Made by a program: the position numbers and the translations under genes. From the NCBI GenBank assembly GCA_963971535.1, contig CAXASK010002027.1:1-64000 (forward strand): 64,000 bases of DNA. Direction: 5' to 3'. Each line of letters begins with the position of its first letter. Within the stretch, counting starts at the first letter, position 1. Source of the DNA: Notolepis coatsorum. Its lineage: Eukaryota > Chordata > Actinopteri > Aulopiformes > Paralepididae. Below are positions 1 through 10,895 of the stretch, one piece after another. The notes below the pieces were generated by a model, which made no database searches, was not told the DNA's origin, and saw nothing but the letters and a program-made list of their open reading frames with translations.

Positions 1-726
1 TGCTTAAACTGAACCAAATTGTCACTTAGAACTTTTCCCCCATATGGAGGGGGGGAAAAAAACTCTACACGATCCAAAAGTCTGGGTGTATCAACGAGAG
101 ATACACCGGAGAGGCACTGTAGCGTCTCTGTCTTCACCTTTCCCCTTTTGGTACAACACAACAGCCTTTGTGCGTGTCTGACAGACTCCAGTCACCACCC
201 ATCTCGTGGATAAAATGGGCCGCTTCGAGCAGCCGACCCTCCTCCTTCATCCTTATCACGTAAGCTCCATTTCAATTTTGAAGTCGTCCTACCATCCACC
301 CGTCTTATATCATATGGCCTCAATGATGTCAGGGGCCGAAACCAGAGCAGGGGGACCAAGATGCCCTCTGGACCGACATCCTCAGTAGACATTTTGTAAC
401 CCTCGCCTCCCCGTCCGAGGCCGCCTTTTCCTTCCCGGTCCAGATGCCGCTCCAACCTCACCTCCCACACCCCCGTGCGGAGACTGGCAGCCCCCAGTGA
501 CTTCCCATCTTCCATCACCCTCCGAGGCTGAGCCAGTAAAATGTTCACACAGTTCCACAAATGCATACGAGTACATGAGATGATCAACCAAAGTCTCAGC
601 CTCCAGGCCTCAGCATCAGGACACCATGAAACGTCCAGTCCTAAGTGACAACACACCCAGTCCCGTCAATAAAAAAACTCTCATTTCAGAAATAAAAATA
701 AAAATAAAACAAAACAAAAACTACAC
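1..726. other. Region downstream of the LINE ORF1; no recognised gene
   Basis: No start of a LINE ORF2 (endonuclease/RT) is visible after the ORF1 stop, so the element appears to lose its second gene here or to end before it. A minus-strand open frame at 192-656 (154 codons) lies just downstream of ORF1 on the same strand. It has no motif I recognise and could be chance. An A-rich stretch lies at about 690-720. Confidence 0.4.
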
Positions 727-2517
727 CTATTCCACTCCAGCCCCCTCCACACTGGGGCCCTGTATTACCTTCTGTACAATCTTCCTCATCCTGTATATAT
801 CTGTGTCAACAAAACGACCTTCTCCTTTAAACCTCATATGTTCCTTTGCTGCTGCAACAAACAAAATTTTATCTGGAAAAAAATCTTTCACCTCCACACT
901 CTTCCTGTTCTTTGTCAACTTTAAAAACAGTTTCATTGCCTCCATTGAATAGGAATAACCATCTTCCACATATTCATCATCACTTTCCACAAAGTCTGCC
1001 CATAAACGCCCCTGCGTACTCTGCGTACTGCTAAGTTCCTCCGGCACATCTGCCTTCTTAGCTTGAGAGCTCGACACCCCAAACACCTCAACCTTCTCCT
1101 TCTGCCTAGCAACCCCCACCCCGCCGTCCCCCTCCCCCATGTCAATATCCTCTACTTCCTCCACCCCGACCCCCTCAACATCTGCAGCTACCCCAGGTAC
1201 ACTCCCACATCTGTAACCCTTCCCGCCACGACCCCCCCCCCCCCCCTCATCCTCATCCCCTTCTCCAGTCCCTTGTGTCTCAACAGATCCACCCTCCACC
1301 TCCGTAATCCTTCCTGCCACGACCCCCCCCCCCCCCCCCCCCTCATTTCCATCCCCAGCAACTGTCCTCATTACATCAACAGGTTGCTTCGTACCTGCTA
1401 CACCGGTTCTGTGACCCTGCAGCTGGATACCATCCGCTGTGCTACTGACGGGCTGCACAAGGACACTATTTACATTGCTGGCGGTCTGCAGCGGGACTCT
1501 GTTGTCGTCACCGCTCGCTGCTTTGCGCTGCAACACTCTGCCATCCGCTGTGCTACTGACGGTCTGCACAAGGACACTATTTACATTGCTGGCGGTCTGC
1601 AGCGGGACTCTGTTGTCGTCACCGCTCGCTGCTTTGCGCTGCAACACTCTGCCCTCCTCTGTACCACTACTTGCGCTGAGCCCAGCCCCGCGCTCGTCTT
1701 GGGGCTGAGACGGAGTTCGCCTTGCCCCTCTCCCCTCACTCTCTACACCTGCACTACGCGCAGCTTCGACTGAGATCACCGTCCCCGTTGCGCTATGCGC
1801 ATCCGTGACTGGGATCACCGTCCCCGCTGCACTGCGCGCAGACTGAGACCGTGCGCCTCTCCCCTCTTCCCTCACACAATCTCGAATTAAATGACCCTCT
1901 TCCCCGCAACGGAAACACCTTGAGCTTCCAGAGTTCACAAAAACAACGTAATCAAAATCATCGACTCTTAATTTCAAAACCAAATCAATCTCCTCTCTGT
2001 TGTTCTCGAGAATCATTAAAACCTGGCGTCTATGTGACACAACATGTTTTAACAACGGAGATTTGCATCCAGATGACAGTTTTCTTATCGGGGAAATTAT
2101 CCTCCCATACCTTGCAAGTTGAGTTATCAGTACTTCGTCACTTATGAATGGCGGGATGTTATTTATATTAACCCTTCTGCCTGGTGTGGATAGATGCTCC
2201 ACTGTAATAAACACATCCTCGATATTGATCCCCGATTCAACAACCGAATGCACCTTCTCAAGGCAATCTAGAAAAATGACAACACTACCGCTCATCTTCG
2301 CGGCTGATTTCACACTTTTATGTCCAACGACTTTACCTATTGCCAAGCTGCAATCCTCTACGGACACATTAGAAGCATTCATCTTTATACCATGCTTCCT
2401 GCTCATTTTGGCAAACTCCATACTGGCGTCTGACGTCAGCCAGCAAACGAGCCTGGCCGACGCGACTGCCAAACAAACAATACACTCCCACTTAACCCTA
2501 TACACACCAAAACACAC
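727..2517 (-). CDS. Tx1/L1-like LINE ORF1 protein (zinc knuckle, RNA-binding)
   Basis: ORF1 of a non-LTR retrotransposon, expected to bind element RNA and form the ribonucleoprotein used in target-primed reverse transcription. The N-terminal half has an RRM-like fold region (about residues 110-190, with VNINNIPPFISDE near its start) followed by one CCHC knuckle near residue 204 (CFRCGEEGHLIRDC). The middle is low-complexity, Gly/Glu-rich and duplicated. The C-terminus has the conserved fish block around VKDFFPDKI and DTDIYRMRK. The open frame starts at 2517, but the methionine about 32 codons in (MEFAKMSRKHG) is the more likely start. No ORF2 follows, so the copy is probably not autonomous. 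The Tx1 assignment rests on recalled similarity to fish ORF1 proteins. Confidence 0.8.
   Translation of the reverse strand: MCFGVYRVKWECIVCLAVASARLVCWLTSDASMEFAKMSRKHGIKMNASNVSVEDCSLAIGKVVGHKSVKSAAKMSGSVVIFLDCLEKVHSVVESGINIEDVFITVEHLSTPGRRVNINNIPPFISDEVLITQLARYGRIISPIRKLSSGCKSPLLKHVVSHRRQVLMILENNREEIDLVLKLRVDDFDYVVFVNSGSSRCFRCGEEGHLIRDCVREEGRGARSQSARSAAGTVIPVTDAHSATGTVISVEAARSAGVESEGRGARRTPSQPQDERGAGLSASSGTEEGRVLQRKAASGDDNRVPLQTASNVNSVLVQTVSSTADGRVLQRKAASGDDNRVPLQTASNVNSVLVQPVSSTADGIQLQGHRTGVAGTKQPVDVMRTVAGDGNEGGGGGGVVAGRITEVEGGSVETQGTGEGDEDEGGGGGRGGKGYRCGSVPGVAADVEGVGVEEVEDIDMGEGDGGVGVARQKEKVEVFGVSSSQAKKADVPEELSSTQSTQGRLWADFVESDDEYVEDGYSYSMEAMKLFLKLTKNRKSVEVKDFFPDKILFVAAAKEHMRFKGEGRFVDTDIYRMRKIVQKVIQGPSVEGAGVE
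1431..1652 (-). repeat. 111-bp tandem duplication inside LINE ORF1
   Basis: Two near-identical 111-bp units (1431-1541 and 1542-1652) encode a 37-residue unit twice, around VLQRKAASGDDNRVPLQTAS. The period is a multiple of three, so the frame is kept. Poly-C runs near 1226-1243 and 1323-1342 encode Gly-rich linkers in the same low-complexity part. Confidence 0.9.
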
Positions 2518-2652
2518 AGCAAACCAACGCTACCCTTATAAAACAATATCCCATAAACAAAATACCAAAATAGACAGATAAAGATAGAAAAAAAACTCAC
2601 TACACCTCCAACCTCCAACCTCTCCAACCTCTCCAATCTCATTCCCAGCATG

Positions 2653-2900
<248 letters not shown>

Positions 2901-3000
2901 CACAGCGGGAACAGAATAGATTGCATGAAAAACTCACCCTAACGCAGAATCAATGGCAAAGTTGGAAGCAGACGACGTCACCGCATTTTCCTACCGTGGA

Positions 3001-3226
3001 GATGAAAAAATTCACCAGTCGCATCCATGATATTGTCCCCCCGTTGGGATGAACTTGGGAGTCCTAGTTTATTTGCTACACGTTAGCACTAGATAACGTA
3101 GCTAACGCTAGTTAGCTGTCCCGACTCCCTGCCTTTAGCTAATTGCTACTAGCCGACATAGCTATAGCCTGACTGAAGGTTCTAACACGCAACAACTTTC
3201 ATCTTCAGTCCATCTGCCGAACGTCC
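3001..3226. other. Non-coding flank between LINE and ERV LTR
   Basis: Repeated gctaac/ttagct words of the kind common in fish promoter or 5'-UTR DNA. No gene or element boundary recognised. Confidence 0.4.
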
Positions 3227-3362
3227 TGTCGTGACAATTATGCAATTTCACTTTACACAATTATGTAAATCACAGTTTTTAGCCCATTTACAGTGAGAAT
3301 AATCGGAAGTCACAATAATATAGAAACAAGAGTCTTACCTTGAAGTGTATTTTGAAGAAAGC

Positions 3363-3368
3363 TTTATT
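3363..3368 (-). promoter_or_regulatory. ERV LTR polyadenylation signal AATAAA
   Basis: AATAAA on the minus strand, about 190 bp downstream of the TATA box and about 135 bp before the LTR end, which suits an R region. Confidence 0.6.
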
Positions 3369-3549
3369 TAAAGTTACCTACAATTTACACGATAACTGAG
3401 TCTCTCTGCGTCTCTGCTAATCAGGGACAATTTATTATTTAGCTCTGCCTGCTGCAGCTACGTCCAACAGAGATAACTATCTGTTTCTTAGCTGACTACC
3501 TCCAGCGTTCTTCTGGAGGAGAGACTGACTTAAACACACAAAACATCAG

Positions 3550-3559
3550 CTTTTATAAC
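3550..3559 (-). promoter_or_regulatory. ERV LTR TATA box
   Basis: TTATAAAAG on the minus strand in the LTR, upstream of the AATAAA signal. It marks the likely U3/R boundary region. Confidence 0.55.
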
Positions 3560-4096
3560 AAACAGAAAAGGAGGGTTATTCTTATCATACAAATCTGATC
3601 TTAACCAATCAATGACCCTCTGGGTCTCTTATCCGGTGGCCTATTGGACATCTGATTCACGACGTAAATTATCATTAATCCAATCAGCGTGGAGACTCTG
3701 CTCCTTATCCCAAAAGCAAATCTTTTATCAGTTTGACACCGAAATTCAGTCATCATGTCAATACATGATGACATCCCTTTACAAATTACATTATACCTTG
3801 TTATTGACAGGTCAAAACAGGCCTGTCTGCAAGTGACCTTTCGTGGCCTAGGGAGGGATATGGTATACAATCAATTAATATTAATATAATAGTGTTAATA
3901 GGCGGTCAGGTGGCGTAGCGGAGATTGCGTTCGTCACCAAACCCCGGAGCGGCTAGATTCGCCTGTTCGAATCCAGCTCACAGCTCCGGGGTTGTCACCA
4001 GCTTGGCTGGCCGTTCACACTAATACAATTGGCAGTATTAGAGGGTGGGAGAAGCTGGCGGGGTGGGTCTGGGTCATTGTAAACAGCGACTCCTAC

Positions 4097-5301
4097 TGTA
4101 ACTGAGGGGTACAATTCCCTGACTGTATTAATAAGTATGGTATCATTAAACCACTACTGTCTTATGTACATTACTACTGGCCATACAGTACACAGGTATC
4201 TTATGATGAACACTTCCCACAATGACTCGGTTCCACACAAAACTGGGTTTAAGAGTATTTATTAGCAGCAATGATAGTACATAATATACTTTACTTAAGA
4301 TGCGCTTATAAGGCAAAGGAATGTGCGTAAGCAAATCAATAACGTATGTCCATTCTCATATTACGCAGGAGATAATAATACAACCTGAATCGTAGGAATT
4401 ATATCTATGGTACTCTAGTAAGGTAGCGGGAGATAATAGTAGGGGTTCCCACCGGTTGTAAGCCAGCAGGGGGAGGAAATGTTCGAATGCAAAGTCTGGA
4501 TCAACGGGGACTCAATAAGCTCCTGCTATGGGAGGCGATATATTACTCCCTTGATCGGCAGACGAAAGCAGCAGCTGTAATCCCAGTATGCGTGCAGCAT
4601 AGGTGAAAGCCGGCCAGCCTCTCCAAGAGACGGGCTCGAGTGATGTTCCTCACGGGTAGATCCCACACAGTAGTGGGTGTAGACGATTCTCCTCCGCTCC
4701 AACATCCACAGGACCAAAGCAATAATCCAGCTGGAAAGGGCTCTGCATTCACCGGTGTAGATTCTCCGGTGCGCGGTACTTCACATTAACTAGGTCGAAC
4801 TTGACGTTATTCCACTAAGCTCTGACACTTTACTATCCTATTCGCACGCGGTTATAAGTGCTCTATTTAGATGCACGGTTGCTCACTTCACTTGGTCGTT
4901 GACTCGTGATGAAGGCTTTACTAGTAAGGAGCGAACGATACGTTGAACGAACGTATTAGGATAAGACAAGACTACTGCTGTATCCACCTGCGACGTATTT
5001 ATACGTACGGTGAATAATCTAGTGCCAACCTTATTTCTGTCTCGTATTCCTGGGCAAAGCCGGGCATGTACAGACATGTCTTAGCGGTGACTTTGAACTA
5101 GACTCTGGGGGTATGGCAATGGCGCCTAAGAGACCGCTGTCCAATAGGAGAACGAAATATTATGGTCTGTACTAGGTTAAAGGGATATTCCGTGTATATG
5201 TACAAAGAATACACAAGGGATATCAGACGATATACAAATAGTATACATGGGATCTCAAGCAATAAATATATATATTCGGTTTAATCTGACCCTTTGTAAC
5301 A
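4097..5301 (-). repeat. BEL-A 3' LTR (1,205 bp)
   Basis: Bounded by TGTAACTGAGGGG at the low-coordinate end and CTTTGTAACA at the high end; on the minus strand it starts TGTTACAAAGGG. A purine-rich tract (AGGAGGCGGC, minus strand, 5302-5311) abuts it as the polypurine tract. Small open frames inside it are LTR shadows. Confidence 0.9.
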
Positions 5302-5394
5302 GCCGCCTCCTAATTAGTCCCACCTAATTAGATAAGCAGAGACAGATTAACCGCACTGTCCACTACTCAATGTCCGTTGTGAGGGTAGGGCAGT

Positions 5395-5595
5395 TCACAA
5401 AGTCAGTGGGTCATGGTCGTCATTAAGCGAGTCGGGGAGCCTTGGCAACTCTATCAGCCTCGCCACGGGTCGGTTGTATGTCCGCCCTTGGACGAGCACT
5501 TCTGCCGCTCTGACCTTTCCGTCGGCACAAGTGATCACTTTGCTTACGCGGCCGGCCGGCCACGCAGCTCGGGGTAGTGACTGGTCTATGATCAT
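5395..5595 (-). pseudogene. BEL-A polyprotein C-terminal remnant
   Basis: A 66-codon open frame with SLPRAAWPAGRVSKVI and GKVRAAEVLVQGRTY matches the last residues of the BEL-B polyprotein (DUF5641-type C-terminus after integrase). It overlaps the end of the larger BEL-A frame in a different frame, showing that the deletion derivative also shifted frame. Confidence 0.75.
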
Positions 5596-7600
5596 GACGA
5601 CTGGACGGGATGAAGGGGGGCTTAGGAGGAAGCGGGCCTGAGACTGCTTTGATCTGTGCTTGGCTGTGCCTCCTCCTCCTCCGTCTGTTTCTCTTGTTTG
5701 CTCTGTACCCCGTCTGAGGAGGGGCCGGTTCTGGCCGCCCCGTCAAGGAGTCGCTTGGGGTGCTAGGTTCGAGGTCAGCTACGTCTGAAGCGCAGCTGAG
5801 GGGGGTGGAGTTCCGAACTCCCTCTTGTGCCCACTGTTCTCTCACAGGCCTCTTGCTTAATGTCAATAGCCTCTCAACGGGCTGTACGAGGGAGTGGCCG
5901 GTGTCGCTCGCCTTTGTGTGTAGGCAGCGTGTAGACGTGGGTTGACTGTCAAGTCCGTAGAGGGGGCCCTGGAGCGTCCACCCCAGTCGGGTCTGAACCG
6001 CGACTGGGCATCCTTTGGGTCCGATGTGGGCCGCCTCAATTGGGAGAATGAGGTCCGCGTGGTCGGAGCCGATGAGCAGGGTCGGTGTGGCGCCGTCGAT
6101 AAGCGGTATAGGTAGTTGACGTAGGTGCACATACTTCGCCATCAGCTGTGGGATGGGGTAGGTGTACTGGGACAGGCCTATGTCGTGGCTGGTGAAGACG
6201 TTGGTTATACTATACTGCTTCTCGGGCTGGTCCACCGCTGCTATCTTGAAGGAGACCTTTTCACCTTTTATGGTCTTCTGGTCCCTTCTGATGGTGCGTA
6301 TGGTCATGGTACCTTTGGCACCCCGCAGGCCCAACTGGGCTGCGGCGGAAGCGAGGAGGAGAGTCTTTTCAGACCCATCGTCCAGGACGGCGTAAGTGTC
6401 CAGGACCTTGTCCTCGTAGCTCAGGAGCACTCTGACCACTTTGATGAGCACTCGGGGGGTTCCGCTATGCTGGTCAATGTGGAGCACTCCTGTTGGTCGG
6501 TTGCTTTGGATCGTCTGGGGTGGTGCCGACTCGCGGTCGTCCGAGTAGCACCGTGTCTCCCAGTGTCTGCTGTAGCAGTCGGGACACCAGGGAGCGGTCT
6601 GGTGGATCTTTGGTACTGGTGCCACCGCCTCGGCATGGTACATTACCGCGACGGGCCCACTCTGTTGTCCTGGCTGACGCCTGTTGATGTCATGCAGGAC
6701 CTCCAAGTGGGCGCCGCCGCACCTGCCGCACTTCTTCTTCAAGCGGCACTCAGCTGCCAAGTGGCTGCGCGCGCAGCGGAAGCAGCGGCGGTGGTCCTTG
6801 ATCCACTGACTCACCTCATCCGTGGTCAGCTTCTTGAAATCGTCGCATTGATACAGCCGATGTTCCCCTTCACGGTACTGGCATTCGATCTTCCACTCCT
6901 CTTTCGTCGAGGGGGTGTCGTGGTTCTTGTGCTGCGGTACTGATTCGGCTTGGTGCATAACGGTCACCGACCGGCGGTTATCATTTAATCCCTGAGGTCC
7001 TGGTCTTGGGCTTGGTTCACTCCATACGAACGTGTCCAGTCGTAAGCTGCTGACCTCCCTGGCGAGGAACTCAGACAGGTCTAGGAGGGATGCCTCTGGG
7101 CCGTTGGGGTCACGGTGGTCTCTCTGCCGCCGAAAACACTCTTGTCGGGCGGGAGGGAGCTTCTCTAATATTCTCTCTACATTAGAGTTAGCGTACAGTT
7201 CGTGTATCCCTTTTTCCTTTTGGGACCCCAGCATCCCTACCAGGGACTGTACCTTGATAGAGAGGTCATCCAATGCTCTGTTGTCTCTGGCTGGGGGGAG
7301 ACGGTCAATGTCTCTTATCTCCTGTATCACGTAGTCCCATATGCGTCCATAACGTTGGTCGAGGGCTACTAGAGCCGCGGTGTATGGGGTAGTAGAGTTG
7401 GAATATGCCAGCGCTATATTGTGCGCTCTGGGCACCTTCAGGTGCTTGAGTAGGATAGCATACTTGTACGTTTCATCCGGTACATCGGACATCATTGTCT
7501 CTAAGCACATTCGTAGCTCTGTGTACTGTGCTCTGTTCTCGTGTGTGAAGTCCGGGAACGTCGGTGTGCCAAGGTATGATGCCATGGATGGCTGGCACAT
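5423..7600 (-). pseudogene. BEL-A gag-protease polyprotein, RT/RNase H/integrase deleted
   Basis: 725 codons. In order: a Pao-type Gag core (DUF1759-like, starting near FPDFTHENRAQYTEL), a zinc-binding region (CFRCARSHLAAEC then CGRCGGAHLEVLH), and an A17-type aspartic protease region with DDGSEKTLLLAS. At about position 5820 the frame jumps from just after the protease to the far end of integrase (EGV.NS.PL..SDVADL), so all polymerase and integrase domains are missing compared with BEL-B. After the junction it runs out of frame through a basic Arg-rich tail. It could still supply Gag and protease but cannot transpose alone. Confidence 0.85.
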
Positions 7601-7781
7601 CGGTGAGCGTTGGGGGAGAGGCCTCCTGGGCGAGTCTCCCCGTGCGTGTCGTCTTGGGCTGGTACTTGGTGGGTACCGAAGGTCTGGTACCCAGGTGCTG
7701 TTCCTCGGTGCTGACGGTGCGTCAAACTCACCCGTGAGTTGAGTCGGGGGTTTGTAGCGCAGTGCCTCGAGGCTGACGTCT

Positions 7782-7871
7782 GGGCTGTACTGGGCCTCCT
7801 GGTCCAGAGTACGTTGCTGCTGGTCGGGGCTGTACTGGGCCTCCTGGTCCAGAGTACGCTGCTGCTGGTCG
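7782..7871. repeat. 45-bp tandem duplication in BEL-A gag region
   Basis: Two units of a 45-bp sequence starting gggctgtactgggcctcc, at 7782 and 7827. The period is a multiple of three and it lies between the two gag open frames. Confidence 0.85.
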
Positions 7872-7929
7872 GCTTGACATTCCTCCTCTTCCTCCTCCTC
7901 CTCCTCCGCCAGGTGCTGGAGTCTTCTGT

Positions 7930-9108
7930 TCAGTCTCTCGGCGTGGTCCGGTTCTTCCCGGTTGCTGGGTCTCGTATGGACCGGCCGGGGAGGGGGTTCG
8001 GAGCCGTGGACAGGATCCTCCTGTTGGCGGGGTCCCGGGTCGCTTGGTCGGGTAGGGGAATGTGTCCTAGACCCTTGTAGTGACGATCTCCGGGAGCTCC
8101 GTGCGGAGCGGGGGGTGTCGCCATGGCCATCAATTGTTCTACCATCTTCGCCTGCTGCCGGTCGTGCTCTGCTTCGCGCTGGGCATGGGCGGCGTCGTGC
8201 TCTGCTTCGCGGTGGGCATTGGCGGCGTCGCGCTGTGCATTGGCGCTGGCATGGGCGACGTCGCGCTGTGCATTGGCGGCGTCGCGCTGTGCATTGACGC
8301 TGGCATGGGCGGCGTGGAGCTGTGCATTTGCGGCGTCGCGCTGTGCGTTGGCGGCGGCGTGCTGTGCATCGGCACGGTTTCTTTCAATGTTCTCTTCCAT
8401 CTGAAGGCGTCTGGTCTCCAGTCTTATGCGGTCGTCTTCACTCCTTTGTTGCGCCTGGAAGCGCTCTCGCTCGGTTGCAGAATGTTCGCGTTCACGGAGG
8501 GCTTGCGCTTGGAGTTGCGCGTGAAGGCGCTCTCGTTGGTCTGCAGCTTGTTCGCGCTCGCTCGTCTGTTGCGCTTGAAGTCGATCGCATTCGGTGGAGG
8601 CTGCCAGGGTGGCGATGAGTGCCTGCGCCAGCATCTTGTCCGCTTCGCTGGGGGAAGACACAGGCGGAGGTGATCGGCTTCTGGCAGTGCTCGTTGGAGA
8701 TCCGTTCTCCTGTCGCGTACCGAGGAGATCCATCTCCTGGGTGCGCGTCTCTTCTTGTGGTGGGTCGGGTTCCATCTCTGGAGGGCTTTCTTTATCCTGG
8801 AGCTCTCCGGGGACTACCTCGTCGGTGTCGGCGGGGGGTAAAGTCATGTCAGGTCCCTCCTGGTCCCCTCCGTGAGCTTGGACAGTTACGTTAGAACCCA
8901 CTAGGGTCTCTACTGGCGGGGTCGCCTGTTCGGTAGGGTTTGACATACTTTTACTATCCGCTTTAGTTATTTTATCCGCATTTAACTTCCTTTTAAAGCT
9001 AGGTATTGGACTGACAACGTATGCCTCTAGATAAGGAGGTGGCTGCTGTCTGCGCTGCGGGCGATCTAGTTTAGGAGAACCGTTTGTGGAGTGTTCATCA
9101 TCGGCCAT
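7930..9108 (-). pseudogene. BEL-A Gag N-terminal part with long coiled coil
   Basis: 392 codons starting at an ATG just inside the primer site region. Pro/Ser-rich N-terminus, then a long charged helix predicted to be coiled coil (about residues 165-330) made of NAQRDAA-type 7-residue repeats (DNA about 8150-8360). It is the N-terminal half of Gag; the next part of Gag is in another frame starting near 7600, so the gag gene is broken by at least one frameshift between 7600 and 7930. The coil is longer than in BEL-B because the short repeats have expanded. Confidence 0.75.
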
Positions 9109-9145
9109 GTTAATATTAATATTATATTAATATTACGCTAATTAC

Positions 9146-9168
9146 TATCCGGGGCTCGAAGGACCAAT
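9146..9168 (-). promoter_or_regulatory. BEL-A primer binding site (tRNA-Tyr type, altered)
   Basis: Beside the 5' LTR the plus strand reads GGCTCGAAGGACCA, the 3' end of eukaryotic tRNA-Tyr. Two extra G bases relative to BEL-B sit just before this core. Confidence 0.7.
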
Positions 9169-9352
9169 TTTAACTGAGGGGTACAATTCCCTGACTGTAT
9201 TAATAAGTATGGTATCATTAAACCACTACTGTCTTATGTACATTACTACTGGCCATACAGTACACAGGTATCTTATGATGAACACTTCCCACAATGACTC
9301 GGTTCCACACAAAACTGGGTTTTTATTATATATTATAAATAAATATTATAGT

Positions 9353-10786
9353 TGTAACTGAGGGGTACAATTCCCTGACTGTATTACTAGATATGATACT
9401 TACTACCACTACCTTTGTACTTAATATTCGGCCACCCAGTACACGGCATAAATATATTATCATGAACACTCTCACGTAGATGAAACGGATCCAACACAAA
9501 TGTACGAATTAGAAACAGGTCTTTATTTCCTACACAGCGATGGTGTGTAGAATAAGCACTTAATCACTTAATTACATTTATGAATTGAAATAGTATGCAC
9601 TTTTATGGCAAGGAGTATTCGTCGGTATATCAATAGATAATGTCCAATCTCTGAAGGCGCAGGTGGTAAATATACGACCTGGAATAGTTAAGGAATAACA
9701 GCAATGATACTTTAATGATTATAGGCTGGATACACTAGAGGGGGTTAATCCGGTCGCTTGTAAGCCGACAGGAGTAGGAGGGGGGGGGGGGTAGAATCCA
9801 GCTGCCTCGTCCGGCCAAGGGTATCCCAGGTGAACCCACTGTAGTGCCGTTCAATGCGCCGGCGATCCTTGGACCACAGATGAAAGCATGTGGACTCTTT
9901 GTGGGCCGGCTCTCTCCGGTCCACGGGGGAGAGATGTGGAGAGACCTCGTCTTGCAGAGCGTCTCCTCACCTTGCGTCCTCTCCAGGGGGGGGGGTTCCA
10001 ACACACGGTAGTGTCGGGGGTCTTTATCCATAGAATAATCAAAGTATCCAAAGCATAATCCGTGCCTGGGAAGGCGGGCTGTCGTCGGTAGAATAATCCG
10101 GTATACAGGTCCACTCGCTCGTCGGCTCTGGGGCTCCTCGGGTGCAGCTTCACATAGGGTCAACCACCCTGGGTAAGCAGCCAGTTCTCTGCCCGAAACG
10201 ATGGGGTACTGACTACGGTAGTATTCTCACCGCACGAAGCACTATATATTAACAGACTATTATTAGCTTAATAGACTACGTCCAACTCGACGATATAGTG
10301 CCAAATATGACTATTCAAATATTAATATACACGATGTCTCAATACCGATGGTAGGCCGAACTTGGCCTTACTCCCACACGTGGCATCGCGGGGAGGCTTT
10401 ACGTCTGTGACTCTATTGGAGGGTAAGAAACTGGACTGAAAAGAAAGTCCTACTTTAGTAGCGCAGTATATATACGCACTATGAACAAATAGTCCCATTA
10501 GTGGTGCGGTAGCCAAATTCCTACGCGGAACTAGGACTTGTTCGTACATGTCGAGCGGTACGTTTGAACTGGGTCTGAGGGGTATGGCAGCCTGGCACCA
10601 AGGTCTCGACCAATAGTAGAATGGAGACTATTATGGGATGTTCAGTAGGCTAGAATGGATATTCAATGCATATTGTACAAGGAATATACAAGGGATATCA
10701 GGGAATATTAGAGAATATACAAATACAATTAAATATATATATATAAATAAATATATATATTCGGTTTAATCTGGCCCTTCACAACA
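9353..10786 (-). repeat. BEL-B 3' LTR
   Basis: Starts TGTAACTGAGGGG and ends CTTCACAACA on the plus strand. The polypurine tract (AGGGGGTGGC, minus strand, 10787-10796) abuts its inner edge. Confidence 0.95.
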
Positions 10787-10895
10787 GCCACCCCCTGAAT
10801 AGGTCCCAGACCTAATCAGTTAAACGGAGACAGATTAATCGCGTTGTCTATTTACACATAAGGGTTTGCTGTAGGGGTCAGTCAACTTCACAAAG

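Noticed and set aside
3901-3990. tRNA gene
   Set aside because: A and B boxes are present, but the sequence continues into a SINE body with a TSD and shows no complete cloverleaf; it is a tRNA-derived SINE head.
6125-6943. 272-aa plus-strand protein
   Set aside because: It is antisense to the BEL-A gag-protease frame; the coding signal is on the minus strand.
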